Assembly (NCBI GenBank): GCA_003344405.1
Contig: NOWV01000008.1
Span: forward strand, 1 to 64,000
From: Trichoplax sp. H2
Lineage: Eukaryota; Placozoa; Uniplacotomia; Trichoplacea
Reading direction: 5' to 3'
DNA: 64,000 bases
The position numbers and the translations under genes were made by a program. Positions 29,491-47,933 of the stretch are shown one piece after another. The notes beneath the pieces are model-generated. The model was not told where the DNA came from, ran no database searches, and worked only from the letters and a program-made list of their open reading frames with translations. How positions within the stretch are numbered: the stretch's first letter is position 1; the number at the start of each line of letters is the position of its first letter.

Positions 29491-32400
29491 TATGAAAATG
29501 GATGCCCTCGGATGATAGATAATTTTGGCATATACAATATCCTATTAAATTCGTAACATACAGTTAGATTAATGTTGCTGCTTACTCGAATAAAATGAGT
29601 ATATTAACACGTTGTATTTTTAGTAATGTTAAAAGGCTAAGTTGATAATATCCTAACTAGTGGAAGTAATGAAGTATTCACATCTCTCTAAGTTGAAGAT
29701 AAGGCTACTAGTATCAATCGCAACTCTGGCTACTTCTTAAAATGGATAGCACATAATCATAAATCGATCTTATTAGAAAGATAAATGAATGTCATTAGTT
29801 GAATATCTCTGAAAGCGATATTAATGGTCTATTTAAAAATGGAACAGAGATAAAGCAGATTAAAAAATGCAATTGGTAGTGGTCGTTCTAAGAATATTCA
29901 ATCTTAAATGTTGTAAACCACTGAGATACTTCTCATCAATGCATTACATAAATCCTTCAGAGTAGTTTAAACTCAAGTCAATTTTCTGTTATATGATAGA
30001 ATCAATTTCGCTTCAATCATTTCTGTCATGTCGATAGAAAATAACGATTAGCTCATTTATTAGAGTTATTAAACTAGTATTAGGCTCCTATTTCTGCTTA
30101 AACTGAAATAGGATACACGCTATGGCGCAATTTCTTAACCATTTCAAGGTAAATTAAAGACGGTACTTAAACGATAACCACGCTACTAGATAATTCTTAA
30201 TAAATAATTATTATTTAGATTCTAAAGAAGTGAACTAATATTCCTTCCGTCGTTCGAGGGGGTGGGGGTATTTGTGTGATATGTGCGACATTATTACATG
30301 CCAGTTAATTCATATACTTAGCATTAGAAAGCAATAAATAACATGTCCAAACTGATTTATGAGTGTATTCTTTCACTTATAGATGGACCAATTCTAATTC
30401 AACTTCAAGCTAATAGTTTTAGAGATTGTTACGAACGATTCAAGAATTTAATAATAATGTAGCATAAAATACTTAATTGAAAATCTAGACTCTTGATCGT
30501 GATATTCTTTCTGGTCAAACACTTGAAATTATTATCAATGATATCCTGAGAAATATCATGTAACTGATTTAAGAAAAACATCAATAAGGGCTTGTCTTTC
30601 TGATTCTCCAGAAGTAATTCTCAGCGTAAATGAAGATATAAACAAGAGCACCTTATGTACATATAGAACATAAATCGGCTCAAAAAATACTGTATTAGAA
30701 ACTATTAATTTGGTACCGACAATATTGCGTGTTCATTACATGGAAAGTTGTTAATGATACTAGTGTAAATAAATTCCATTATACACTAAGGGATAGTTGT
30801 ACATGTTGTTGATATCAACATAGAGATATATATTTACTGTGTCATCTTCATTCCCTCAAGAATTCTAATATTGATCACGCCGAACTTTAGAAAATCTTAC
30901 TTAAAATAAATCATTTCTGTGAACAATTTGGACTTAATACAAATATCTGGACAAGGTAATACAGTCTCATTTGCTATTGATTTTTACATACTAATACACT
31001 GCAACATTATAACAAGAAATTGATGTAGACTGCATTTTTCATTTAAAATTTGTTTTTAACTAATAAATTAAAGAAATTTTAAATTCAAGACTATAAGGCA
31101 ATATAAAATTTTCATCCATATCATAGGCACAGTATTCGAACTGAAAGTATTACTCTATATGTGTAATATAATACATAAAAATTAAATTTAGACATATCGT
31201 CAATATATAAACAACTTCAATAAATTGATTGATTCAATTTTAGGCTAGCAAATTTATTAAAACCAAAAATTTTGAACGTACTTTTTCCTCGCTGAGTAAA
31301 ATTTTACCGCAACAAAATCGTTCTGGCAGGAATATTAATCGTCTGTGATTTCTGTAAGCTAAAACAACAAAAATAAGGATTTAGAATTATTTTTTTAGGT
31401 AAGTCCTGTCAATGCTAAATAGATCGAATGACTGCGTGTTATAATGTTATTAATGTGACATTCAATAAGTTTATAATCGTGAAAAGTATTTTGGTCAGTA
31501 AATTCGAATAATTTCACCCAGGTATCAGATCCAAATTTCATATCGTTTCAAAAAATGAAGTTGCTTACTTGGATAAATAGCAGGAGTAACGAATACGAGT
31601 ATTGGACGCTAATTTGCTTTGCGTAGTAATGAAAAAAAACGAAAGACCAAACGGCTTATACGACAAAGTAAAAGGACTTCTTAGTCAACTGTCGCCACTT
31701 TTCACTACATACCGCGACAAGTCTTATTGTAGGGCACCAAAGTAAGTCCTGATATGGCTATTACTTTCAATAATTGTTGTGAAAAGAAACAATAATACAT
31801 TAGAAATTTGATCTCTCGGAAGAATAACAATAGCCAAAATTATCTGCATGAACTAATGGTTGGAAATGCTTCCTTCGCATTTTTCCATTGTACTAATTAG
31901 CAATCTAATTTTTTTCTATTTATAGCTTTGGTTGATATTATGAATTCTGACTCCTGCAGTTAAATAATTGTCTGTATAGCTATAAATTAAACAAATGATT
32001 TATTTTCGCTTAATCCTTATAGAAAATATAACGAAAATAGTACTGATAAGATAGAAAATTGCCTTTATTATAATATACTACTTAACATCTTTAACTTCCT
32101 TTAATTAATTTTAAAACTTAAAAAAAATTATTTTAAATTGGTCTATTGCATTTCAGTCTTCAAAGCAGAATGTTAATAAAATTTTAATAGAAGATATCAT
32201 ACAGAAATATTTGATAGTATTTGACTGAGCAGTAGCAATTATCTTAATCATAATATCAAAACTTTTTAGAAAGATGCAATCCTCTCCTTATAATAAACTA
32301 AAATTCTTGAAAAATCAAAGTATACGTAATTCATTTTACAGCAATATTATTTCCTAACTTTCGATAAAGGTAAATAGTAAATTTCCAATAATTTTAATTA

Positions 32401-35400
32401 TTTCTGTAGAATAAGCCAGCTATTTACAATTATTAACAAAGACAACTGACCCCATCTCAATGTAAGATTAATGACCTACACAAGACCTTTTTAACTTGAT
32501 AATAAAATCTTTTCATTAGAATAAAGTGAAGCAAAGCAAGTGCCCTTTATGCTATTAAAGCAAACTTATTTCATTCTAGCAGGCTAATCATTCCTGTCTT
32601 TATCAACAGATCCCATTTATTGACAATAATATCTCATTGCAGAAAATAAATAATTACCGATGACAATAAATGTTAATAATAAAATTTATAGATAACACTT
32701 GTCAAGGTGTAATTTCTGTTCAGAATATCTATACCGATGCAATTTTTAAAGTAATCAGCAAAAAAATAGGTATTGTTTCTAGCTATAACATTACGTTAAT
32801 TAAAATTTCTAAGTGATAAACATCTATCTTTTACCAAGACTACCTTACTTTGTTTATATTTCAACTTATATTTTAAACATTATTCACTTACATTCATCAT
32901 TGCCTGGCTTAATTTATACATTTGTTCTATAGACAGCAGAATAGATTCTAGTTCCTCCGTAAAGTATACGGTATTGAGTAAAAATAGTAGGCAATTATTG
33001 AACTGTTCATGTATAATTTATAATTGCATTGTCACCAATTTTAGCCTAAGCTAGGGTTGTTATGATCTATATGGCGAAGAGATTTCATTCAAAGCCTATA
33101 CCAAATTATTTCTTAACTCTGGTCTTTAAGTTCAGCAAAATCATCACGTACTGTGTTGCTAACTTAAATAAATAATTTCCGTCAATGATCTCCCTTGATC
33201 TGTAAATAAACTTCCTTATATTTTAGCCGCTACTATTGGGTGATTTGTGTATTCGTAAATAAAAGTTATGAGATTTCTTAAATATCTGTTCGTAAAAAAT
33301 CATATCTGCCATTATTAGCGCTTTTTAAAGCTCAACATGTGTAATATTTGCGTCTACTATACGAAAGATCCATTAGTTAGAACTTTAAAATGGAATATCG
33401 TGAATTCCTAGAATAATTTAACAGTTAAAATAAGTGCATATGGTGCCGTATTATATCAATTTTTTTCGTTAAAATTTTTTCGGTGTCAAGTTGTTAGGCT
33501 GCATTTCTGGACAAAGAGTTGAAAGATTAATAAAATAGGAATATAAAAAATTATAGACTAGATATAGGAAAACATATTGCTTATGTATGCGAATTGATAA
33601 CTTTAATCAAATTCTGGATAGCATTGATAGGAAACATCAACAACCATAATTTAATACCGTATGCTACGTCGAATGGTTACCTCATACACTGTCTTATTGG
33701 TGCGGATTCTGTTTTTTAATGAAAGATATTTTATTCTATAATGTATAAAAAAGTAGAAAATAATTTGTATTTTGGATGTTACTAAAAAAAATAACATCGA
33801 TATTCGAATGAATGTATTTCATAATTAATTATAATTAAATAAGACATCGGTAATCTATTGCTGTTAAATGTGTTATCCATTATAGCTTTAATGGAGACAT
33901 TTAAGTCACCCTACTAATGATGGATACATTTAATTCTTTATTGAAGTGAAAAGACAAGAATTAATTGCTTAGTAATAACGATTATTCTCATTTTCTACAA
34001 TATCTTACCTTATGCTATTTTAAAAGAATAATTATACTCGCATAGCCTAGCCAAAGAAACATGGAGCTTGCAATCTTTATTAACTAATAGTAAGTAACGC
34101 TAGCGGTTACCATATTTTAATACAATATTTATTTAATTTTGTACTCGTAAATTTTATATTTCTTAAGTTACTCAGGTAAAATTCTAAAGATATTCTAAAA
34201 TCAAAAAGCTTATAAAAGCATTCTCAAAGGAAAAAATAACTTCATATGATTACTATTGCTACTAATTATCTTTCCATTTAACTTTATTAGTAAACTTTCG
34301 TTAACGTTGTAAATTAATAACTACTATAAATAATTCGGCGGATATAAACAGTAAAGGCATCACATTATACTAAATTGAAGTTGTAATCAAAAAGTGTGAA
34401 ATTTTCAATTAAGAAAGAACGGTACTAGTACTTCGGTATAATTATCAATTCTGTCATTAAGTGAAATGCCAACATTTATTGCTCAACGAGCTTTATCCTG
34501 GTCGTAACGGCGTAAAAATAGGAACTTATCTGCTATCAATAATAGCAGCTGGATCAATAATTTTATTAACAACGACATGTTCACTAAATTTCTAGAGTAG
34601 TAGTAGTCATAATAACATCCAGGAAATAATTCAGTAAGGCAATAAAGGCGTATACACCTTAAAATACCGTAAAGGTGGTCAAATTTGATAACATCTTAGA
34701 AACCTTAATTTATTATAGCAAAGACTTTCATTCTTAACCAGTGAAAGAATTATCATCTGATGTAAATTTATATTACTATTTATGTTCCTCCTAGTACAGA
34801 CCTCTAATTACAGTATTGAAAATGATAATATTGAGAGGAAATTGGCATTATATTCAATGTAAAGAATATATCGGAGGCATATCTCATTGACGTATTCTTT
34901 ACACAATTGTAAAGTCCTAAATTTATTACGTCAAATAATGTTATTACTAGCTATTAGAAAGATTAATTGTCACTAAGCGTAAATCTAAATTTTGTTATTT
35001 CAGTCCAGAGAGGACCGAATCATAACTCTGAATGTACTAAGATGTTGACGATAGCATCAGAAGAACGATAAATTAGCAATAATTCAAATATTATCAATTG
35101 TTCCTCTGTTAGGATCGAATTATTACGCGATTACAAACGGAAGAGACGGAGTCTTCATTAGAAATTAAATTAGCAAGATTCGTCGGTATTCTATTCTAAC
35201 ATTCAGTAGTGTTATTTTCTATCTATGCTCTAAAATGATCGTACCGTAATTGAAATAGACAATAAGTATAAAACTTACACTATTATATATTACAACAATT
35301 GCAATTATTCTGAAATGTAGACTAGCGGAAATAGCACTCTTCAGTAATTTTTGCCTGAAATAAAAGAAAACCTATTATAAATATAGGTGATTTGCAAGAT

Positions 35401-37662
35401 TATCGGCTAATTTTTAATTTGTATAGCATCGTAAACTGTGTATAAGCCACGATTGCATGAGAAAGAGTAATATATTTTCTAGCTTAGGTTCCATCAATTG
35501 TAAATATCTGCCAGTATTGGTCGCAAACAAAATATGAGATCATAATGAAGTTAGCATTTTGTACTTGTGCGTTCATTCTAATGATAAGCACAACAAGGCA
35601 AAGTTATAAGCGACCGTTAATTCTATTAGTTAGAGTATAGAAAGAACAGCACCATTTTTTTTATCATAGTTTATAGCCTCCGTAATTCTAATCTATACAT
35701 AAATGATGCATGCATTAATTATTAGGGCGATTTATTGTTTTCATTATAATATAATTGTTGTTATTTTTATTTATTTATTTATCTTGAAAATAGCAGCAGT
35801 TTTGATTCGACTTCTCAAAAAGCTTCAGTGATTCAACTATATAGTTACCGCTAAAATTCCTATCTAATTACTTTCATGCTGGTAATTGACGAGTAATACT
35901 GATTTTATCCAATCTACATTTTACCTTATCATATTGCTTCTTGTTGTAACGGTATATTTTGAGATGTAAAAGAATTTTTTATTTGTGATCTCCTACCATA
36001 GCAATAATATCTACCTTTTCAAATTACCGTTTATCCATGGTTAATAGAGTGAAACTAAAAGTTCTATGGGTGAACTATAACAGCATAAATTTTTATGCAA
36101 ATTATTTATTGATTGATAGATAAAATCAAAATCTATTTCCATAATTTGTAATCAGTAAATGCCAGACGCTTATTTCAAAAAACTCCTTACATCTATCATT
36201 CATAAATATTTTACCGTATTAAAATTTATTTCTAGTATTTCAAAGTTAACATAAAATCTATATATATTGGCAATATAGCAGCACACTTCACACTTTTTAC
36301 ACATTATACGGTTTCATTATACAGATACGTAGAAATTCAACCAAATAAACAGATAACTCAGATAAGTTTGGTTAATCTTACTGAATACAAATACATTTGC
36401 TTAATGAAATTGCAGCTCTAACCTTTTTTAAATCTCATTTGAGACTTGAAATGAAGTAGCAAGCGATCACTACCTGACGTAATATATATATGAAGTAGAG
36501 ACACACAACCTTGTTCATGAAAGTATCACAATTGTCTCATCTGGAAGTTTAAGCACATTCGCGGTACCGTATGTATTTTAATTCACTCCGCAAGTGATGC
36601 GGTATCGTTTACTGCATTAGCCTACAATATCTACAGGACACGGACATAAATAAATCTTATCTAGTCACCAAATCATAGTGATAATGAATTATGCGAAATG
36701 TAGGTATTAATCCACTGTATATTAGAGGCTTTTGCATGGTCGTTACAGTATATGCCGTAACATACAGTGAGGCTCCAGTAAACTATCAAAAATGGTGTTA
36801 ATTACGTTATATAAATTATCTACCATCAGACTTACGAATGATGACTATGTACCGTAAATCATTTCAATTCTACGTTCTTAGTCAGTCATAATTTGTACAA
36901 AGATAATAATTTCAGGTGTAATAGATATTACAAACGAGAACAGTGATTGCGATATCTTAAAATAGGGGTCTAATGACAGTGTTAGTGATAGTGTTACTAC
37001 AGCATATTTTACTGTACAATATATATGTTACAGTCATTTAAGATGTTCTTTGGAATGACCATAAGACATCCGCTTTTTAAGCTATCCGTAAAACGAAGGA
37101 AAGATGAAATAATGAAAAAGGCAATATCTGTAGACTGATAACAGCCACCCATGCATAAGATGAAGATACCGCAAGTTACTACTGATACCAGCTATTATAA
37201 TTTCGCTCTATACTGATAACAGGATTGAGCCTTTAGTAACGAGTTAAATATTTAACATTGTTATTACAGTGTGCAGTGCACTATAATCATTTAATGAAAT
37301 GGTTAGTAGTCAACTCAGTTGGTATCTATACCTTTGCCTAAGTAAAAAGTATAGGAATGGGCGTTCGAGTAACTATGAAAAAGTTTATACAGCCATACAA
37401 ATTATACGAATGATATCTGTACAGCATAAAATCTTTGTATTGCAGACTACCGGCATGTTAATTCTTCTAAAGTTACTTAATTGATAGCAATAAAAATTAA
37501 TATAGTCAAGAATTCAATTTGTTAACACATTTAGAACATAAATTGAAGAGATAATAGAAATTCAAACTTAAATTGGTAGCTACTTTCGGAACATCAGCAT
37601 CCAGTCGCGTTGTAATTTAGCTTTATGCCCGATAGAAACACGTATTAGCAACATTTTATTCA
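29491..37662. other. Gene-poor spacer between NIT-GC genes 3 and 4
   Basis: About 8.2 kb with no supported gene. One possible exon is noted at 31590-31741 (plus). A single G-rich tract, GGGGGTGGGGG, lies at 30258-30268. The motif TACGGTA/TACCGTA is frequent here (for example 32967, 34665, 35242, 36212, 36565, 36850). Confidence 0.5.
31590..31741 (+). other. Possible orphan exon with consensus splice donor (weak)
   Basis: An open frame with ATG at 31629 runs to a perfect donor (AA|GTAAGT) after 31741 and is visibly richer in G+C than its surroundings. It would encode a peptide beginning MKKNERPNGLYDKVKG. A possible acceptor with a short closing frame occurs at 32157. No family is recognised, and an open frame of this size can arise by chance, so this is a low-confidence hypothetical. 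Confidence 0.15.
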
Positions 37663-42549
<4,887 letters not shown>

Positions 42550-44640
42550 TTTATTTTCCTTAATCTAGAAATCAGTAAAAAAAAAGACTTGATGGTTAGT
42601 CGAGCTTTACTAACTCTAGCAGTCTTCAAAGCTAGCAGTAACTAATAAAATCAATTTTTTAGCCGTTAAAGAAGTTGCAATATTGCATTAATAACTTTAT
42701 ATGATAATTAATACTTTAATGGAGATTGAAATTGAAATGAATTTTATTTTTCTGTTTTAGGTTAAAAATTGTAGTACCGAAAATATTAGATGACATTGAT
42801 CACGAAATTATTGAAAGATCTTAAAAGCTAATAATTGGTGAAATTTTTTCCGCTTTATCGGACAAGATACTGAAATAAATTGAAGAATAAGTAATGTATG
42901 TATTAAAATATATCAGTATGGTCACATAGATAATATAGTGTAAATTTAACTGATAATTACGGTAAAAATAAGTTAAAATATCAACAATAGCCTACCTCTC
43001 TTTTCATGAAACACGGATGACGTGATCTTTTCAATTTTTGCTCATAAAACAAACAATTTCAATATTGATGGATATCGTCCCTTGATTGATAAAACGCCAT
43101 AATCCTCGATTTATGAAATATTTTATAGTCACTTGTCATTGATTGATTATTATCCCATTTTAGACATTCGATTTTTTACAACGCCTAACAAAATAGTACT
43201 TATGTATATAGGTAAGCAAATTAACTTAGAAATTTTCTTGTTTCAGAGAAATCAAGCGACGATACCAATATAAAAAAATACATTAGTTTTCCTATAAAAA
43301 AATCGATAGAATCAACGATTTAAGATACTCACTAAATAATGTGATGGTCAGTGATATTGAACTATTACTATATCGTGTTGTATACGTTAGTCTTAAATTT
43401 CAATGTATTGTAAATAGCATATTGATGAATTCCTTTGACTGGTTTCAATTTAATATTATAGGAATACAATATCATGGAAACTAATTAATTAGAGTACAAT
43501 AAGTTGGTCTTGGGCATACTGATGCTTATTTAGACGATAATATTCTTTGTTAGTTGATATCAATAACTATGTACATATAAACATTTCTTTGTTGCTACCC
43601 TACTAAATATACCTACTATGAAATATTTTCTTCTGTCTGTGACTGATATCTGATATTACAACTTTGGATAAATGCTAATCTACTTGTAACGAAGGTGTTT
43701 GAAGTGAATCTGGTAACAATGTCACCACTGTCCTTGATGACGCTAAACTTTAATTTTTTATATGAATATGTCTCCATTTTATTCTAAAGAAACGAATTAA
43801 TAGCATTAAATTTAACGATTGAAAGATTCTTTCTTCTCATACTGATAATCGAATTGCGATAACGTTTTAATTTGGAAAGATTTTATCATTTGCAGATAGT
43901 GTTTACTATTTGCTTCATATGATCATATATACTTACAGTATGATTGGCAAAATACGCCATTTATAAGCTTTCTTCGTATCGGTCCATTGCGCCAGATGTG
44001 AGTTGAAACTAATAGGAATAAAAATGGGCACACTACTTAGAGCTATGTTGCTATTATTTACGTATAATTTCGTATATCGTTGGTATGATGATTTTGATCA
44101 CTATTAAACGCGTATACCTAATTATACGCGTATATTCGTATATTATCATCAAGGGTATTGAAATTCAAATGATCTGTAACTATTTAAGTATAAAAGACAA
44201 CTTGATATAGTACTACTTCAATATAGCCGAACTAACACTGGGAAATGTTTTTTACGCCATACCAACTTTTTACAATAAATCATATCTTCCATTTTTTAAT
44301 AATTGAAATGTCCATATCATAACTAAAAGAACGGAGGTTAAGCTTAATTGATAGAAATTTAAAATGTTTTTCATTTAACATATTTATTTACTTTACTCTT
44401 CAATTTCTAATAATAAATTTATGTCATACAGGCCTACGCAGATGATGTGCCATGATCATACTACGTATAATCATGGATTCTCTTTGTGTCAATACCGTAT
44501 AGCTATAAATTTATTTTACAATTTATAACAACCAACAAATTCTAAATTTTAAAATACAAAGGTGAAAGGAAAATTTCAGTATTACTTCCTTTTTGATTGT
44601 ATAATTCAACTATCAGCGTGGATTACAGTACGCGTCTATT

Positions 44641-45157
44641 CTATTCTGCATGAATAGCAGGTGCATCGATTGTGGTCTGACAATCAAGACGTTTGCCATA
44701 TTTGTTATCCTCTTTTATCCAGAAAATAATCTCAATTTTACGTGCAATGAACACCAAATCATGAAGCTTATCAAACGTTCTCTCGTCAGTTGGATCATAC
44801 GCTACGCGTATCTTTGATCTAATCTGTGGTGTTTAACTATTGGCAGGTCTAATGCATAACTGTGCTGATTTCCTATCAGTCAAACTCGAGATACTTTCCA
44901 CCGCAATGAGCATAATAAGATACGTGTCCGTTGCACTTTATTCGAGTTCTCTGCAATTGTAAAACAGATGACGTAATTTATTCAATTTTAAATTTTCTGC
45001 CACCTCCATCTGACCGATATGCCACTAGACAGCAATCTGTGACCAACAGTGACTGATAATTATAATTAATTGATGAATTAGTACTAATGTCAGTTTCTGG
45101 CCAAGCACGATAACTTAAGTCGACTTTGTTATGAAGGACTGTGATACTGCCAGACAT
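44641..45157 (-). other. Possible small hypothetical gene, 2-3 exons (weak)
   Basis: A terminal exon 44818-44641 reads 59 codons to TAG with charged, non-repetitive composition (part: DPTDERTFDKLHDLVFIA). An upstream frame 44950-44895 (CNGHVSYYAHCGGK) joins it in phase through AA|GT and TTAG|A signals. A further open frame starting MSGSITVLHNKVDLS at 45157 could be its first exon, though the junction is uncertain. No family is recognised. Open frames this long are common by chance here; only the in-phase join and composition favour coding. Confidence 0.2.
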
Positions 45158-45479
45158 TGAATACAAGTCTCACCATACTGTAGACGTGTATTAACTGAGA
45201 TGGCATGTATACACGTAAATTAAGGTACAACGAAAACATCATTCGATTTGAATAGTAACTCTTCTGTCCGTACTAATAATAATTATTAATGTTGTGAAGC
45301 ATAGATTTGTCTAGGCCGCTGGTTTTGCATCAAGTGCGAGAGTCGAAGATGAACTACTGCAGAAGGTGTCTTCCTTCAATAGCATTATTACAGTACTATA
45401 CATTGTATACGTGTACACTGTACACTGTAGCCTATGCCATGTTATGGTCACAAGCTGTACAGTACAGTACTGTACAGTA

Positions 45480-45790
45480 CAGTCACGGACTAAGAAGACC
45501 TGGACTGATCACTCTTGGACAGACAGACACTTTTGGTCTCATTGCCTCCGGATATTGTATCAAACAACTGGTTTTGACACTACTTTAGGTAGGAGACAAT
45601 CGATTTTAAATTAAGTGACTTTTTCTAAATTAAGTAATATTACATTCAATCTTATTATCTGTTACTAAGTTCTGCTTGGGAACAGTTATATAAGTTATAT
45701 AAGATCGTCGATGTGATTTAAATTAGTACCTGCCTCATTTGGTAAGAAAAGTCCGTCTGTCCGAAGGAGAGATCAGTCCAGTCCATGGTA
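45480..45790. mobile_element. Inverted-repeat (MITE-like) element 1
   Basis: Left end 45500-45534 and right end 45747-45782 are inverted repeats of each other, sharing CTGGACTGATC, GGACAGAC and TTTT. The interior is about 210 bp and non-coding. GTACTGTAC palindromes lie just outside both ends. With no transposase, it would be non-autonomous. Confidence 0.6.
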
Positions 45791-46455
45791 CAGTACTGTA
45801 AAATCTGGCGCCGAACCCCCAAAAAGAGACTGGTCTACTGTACTGTACAGTACAGTACAGTAGACTCCGAAGTGTACTGTACTGTACAGTACAGTAGAAG
45901 AAGACCTCGACGGATCATTCTTGGATGGACAGACATTTCCCCCCCTCATTTCGCCAAAATGCAGCACAGTGTATTGTGTCAAACACTTCGGTATGACACT
46001 ACTTCAGTATGCAGACCGACAATTTTGAAATTGACTGATTTTTTCTCAATGAAGTAATATTACGCTCAATCTTATTATCTGTTACTGAGTTGGGATTAAG
46101 TTCCGCTTGGAGGCAGTTAGGTAAGATCGTCGATGTTATTAGAATTAGTACCAATGATTTAGAAAGCAGACNNNNNNNNNNNNNNNNNNNNGGAGACAAT
46201 CGATTTTAAATTAAGTGACTTTTTCTAAATTAAGTAATATTACATTCAATCTTATTATCTGTTACTAAGTTCTGCTTGGGAACAGTTATATAAGTTATAT
46301 AAAATCGTCGATGTGATTTAAATTAGTACCTGCCTCATTTGGTAAGAAAAGTCCGTCTGTCCGAAGGAGAGATCAGTCCAGTCCATGGTACAGTATTGTA
46401 AAATCTGGCGCCGAACCCCCCCAAAAAGAGACTGGTACTGTACTGTACAGTACAG
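45592..46455 (+). repeat. Gap-associated duplication, block 1
   Basis: Positions 45592-45855 recur almost unchanged at 46192-46455, the second copy starting right after a 20-N gap (46172-46191). Together with block 2 it indicates an unmerged allele or contig overlap laid over the inverted-repeat elements. Confidence 0.8.
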
Positions 46456-46986
46456 AGTGGACGGGCTAATTTCTATGATTTTGGTGCAAACAGATGGATT
46501 AAATTTTTTTTTTTTGGACAAATTTTATATCAGTCTATAGAAAAAGAGTTCATTTACACGAATCTGTCATCAAAATTTACGTACGACGTTTACTTTCATC
46601 GTAATTATTAATTAAAGTACGCGAGACGCTACAGTACAAAGTAAAAATGAAGGTTTTGTAATCATTTCGCCAAAATGCAGCACAGTGTATTGTGTCCAAC
46701 ACTTCGGTATGACACTACTTCAGTATGCAGACCCTCGATTTTGAAATTGACTGATTTTTTCTCAATGAAGTAATATTACGCTCAATCTTATTATCTGTTA
46801 CTGAGTTGGGATTAAGTTCCGCTTGGAGGCAGTTAGGTAAGATCGTCGATGTTATTAGAATTAGTACCAATGATTTAGAAAGCAGACACGGAAGATCCAT
46901 ACTACAGTATGTAGTCATTTTTCGATACTCATTTGGTAGGGAATGTCCGTCTGTCCGAAGGAGTTTTCAGTCCAGGTCATCTTCTA
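45893..46986. mobile_element. Inverted-repeat (MITE-like) element 2, split by gap and duplication
   Basis: Left end 45893-45936 and right end 46941-46986 are inverted repeats (GAAGAWGACCT, GGACAGAC, CATT). Its interior is a diverged version of element 1's interior, sharing for example GTAATATTAC and CTTATTATCTGTTACT, so the two are members of one family. The interior 45945-46171 is repeated at 46662-46887, which makes the element look longer than its likely 370 bp. Confidence 0.55.
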
Positions 46987-47933
46987 GTAGTCCCATGACA
47001 GTGGTCGAGTTTCATCAACCAATAGGGAACTAGCGGGCCTAGCCTACTGTAGTGTACAATGTACACTCGACTACTGTACAGTACAGTATACTGAAGTTTG
47101 AACTGGTTTGACAATGGCCTCGGACTTACATCAGTATGGACATGGATATGGAGGTGGTTTGCATCATGAGCGCTACACTCCACTTTGTAATTCTTCTTTT
47201 TTTAAACTAAATAAAGTCACATTTTTACATTAAGCAGTTTATTAGGACATGAATGTATTCCAATTGATAGCAGTGATTCAGAAATCAGGCACAAAAGATC
47301 CATACTCACTGCAAGTACTGTCTGTAACTGTATTTCGACATTTTCGGCCGTCAAGTCCGTCCGATATTCCCTGCCTCGGATCAGCCTCGTGTCTTTTGTC
47401 CAACTACAATATCGGTGTCAGAGTCAAACGTGTACCGTACAGTACCAGGGAGCTTGGAGACAAATACTGTACACTGTACACTGTACAGCGTTTTGAATTT
47501 CCTTTAGGATACTTTAATTTCAACTACAACTGACGGGCTAATGCAGTAGTTTATACCGACATTGAGCATCATCCTTAAGTGAACTGTACGGTATGTATAG
47601 AAATGGTAGTATAGATGACATTTCTTTTCTACTTTTCTTCCAATATCTTGTAGGAAAACAATATTGCTGTACAACACTACCACCAGAATAAAGATTGGAA
47701 AGCTTTTAGCACCATGATGGACTGCAGACTCCAATCTAATTGGTATTTACTGTATTTAGTAGGCCATGCTACCTGTACTATACAACACTATACAGTACAG
47801 TAGACAGACTGTGCAGCGTACAGTCTGGTACAGTACAATACGTACTGTACTGAACGTGCCGAGTACTGTACAGTCAGTATTTTGAGTGTGCGCAGAGTCT
47901 CAACACGTGTCCTTTGCCGTTACGATCAAGAAA

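Larger units (their letters stand above)
45455..47870. repeat. Cluster of GTACTGTAC / CTGTACAGTAC palindromic repeats
   Basis: Short palindromes built from TACTGTACAGTA recur at about 45455-45483, 45838-45895, 46436-46455, 47073-47090, 47430-47490 and 47775-47875. They border and surround the inverted-repeat elements below and stop just before the first PRP19 exon. They could form hairpins or cruciforms, or be preferred target sites for the elements. The rest of the window lacks them. Confidence 0.7.
42550..47933. other. Spacer between the cyclase array and PRP19
   Basis: The first part (42.5-44.6 kb) shows nothing I can name. From about 45.4 kb to 47.9 kb the sequence is visibly richer in G+C and packed with GTACTGTAC-type palindromes and inverted-repeat elements, listed separately. 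A weak candidate exon set lies at 44641-45157 (minus). Confidence 0.5.

Noticed and set aside
30258-30268. GGGGGTGGGGG as a G-quadruplex
   Set aside because: Only two G tracts; four are needed for an intramolecular quadruplex.
45999-46918. Repeated minus-strand open frames with a hydrophobic start (LVLILITSTILPNC)
   Set aside because: They are the interior of the inverted-repeat element seen twice because of the gap-associated duplication; no conserved gene structure.
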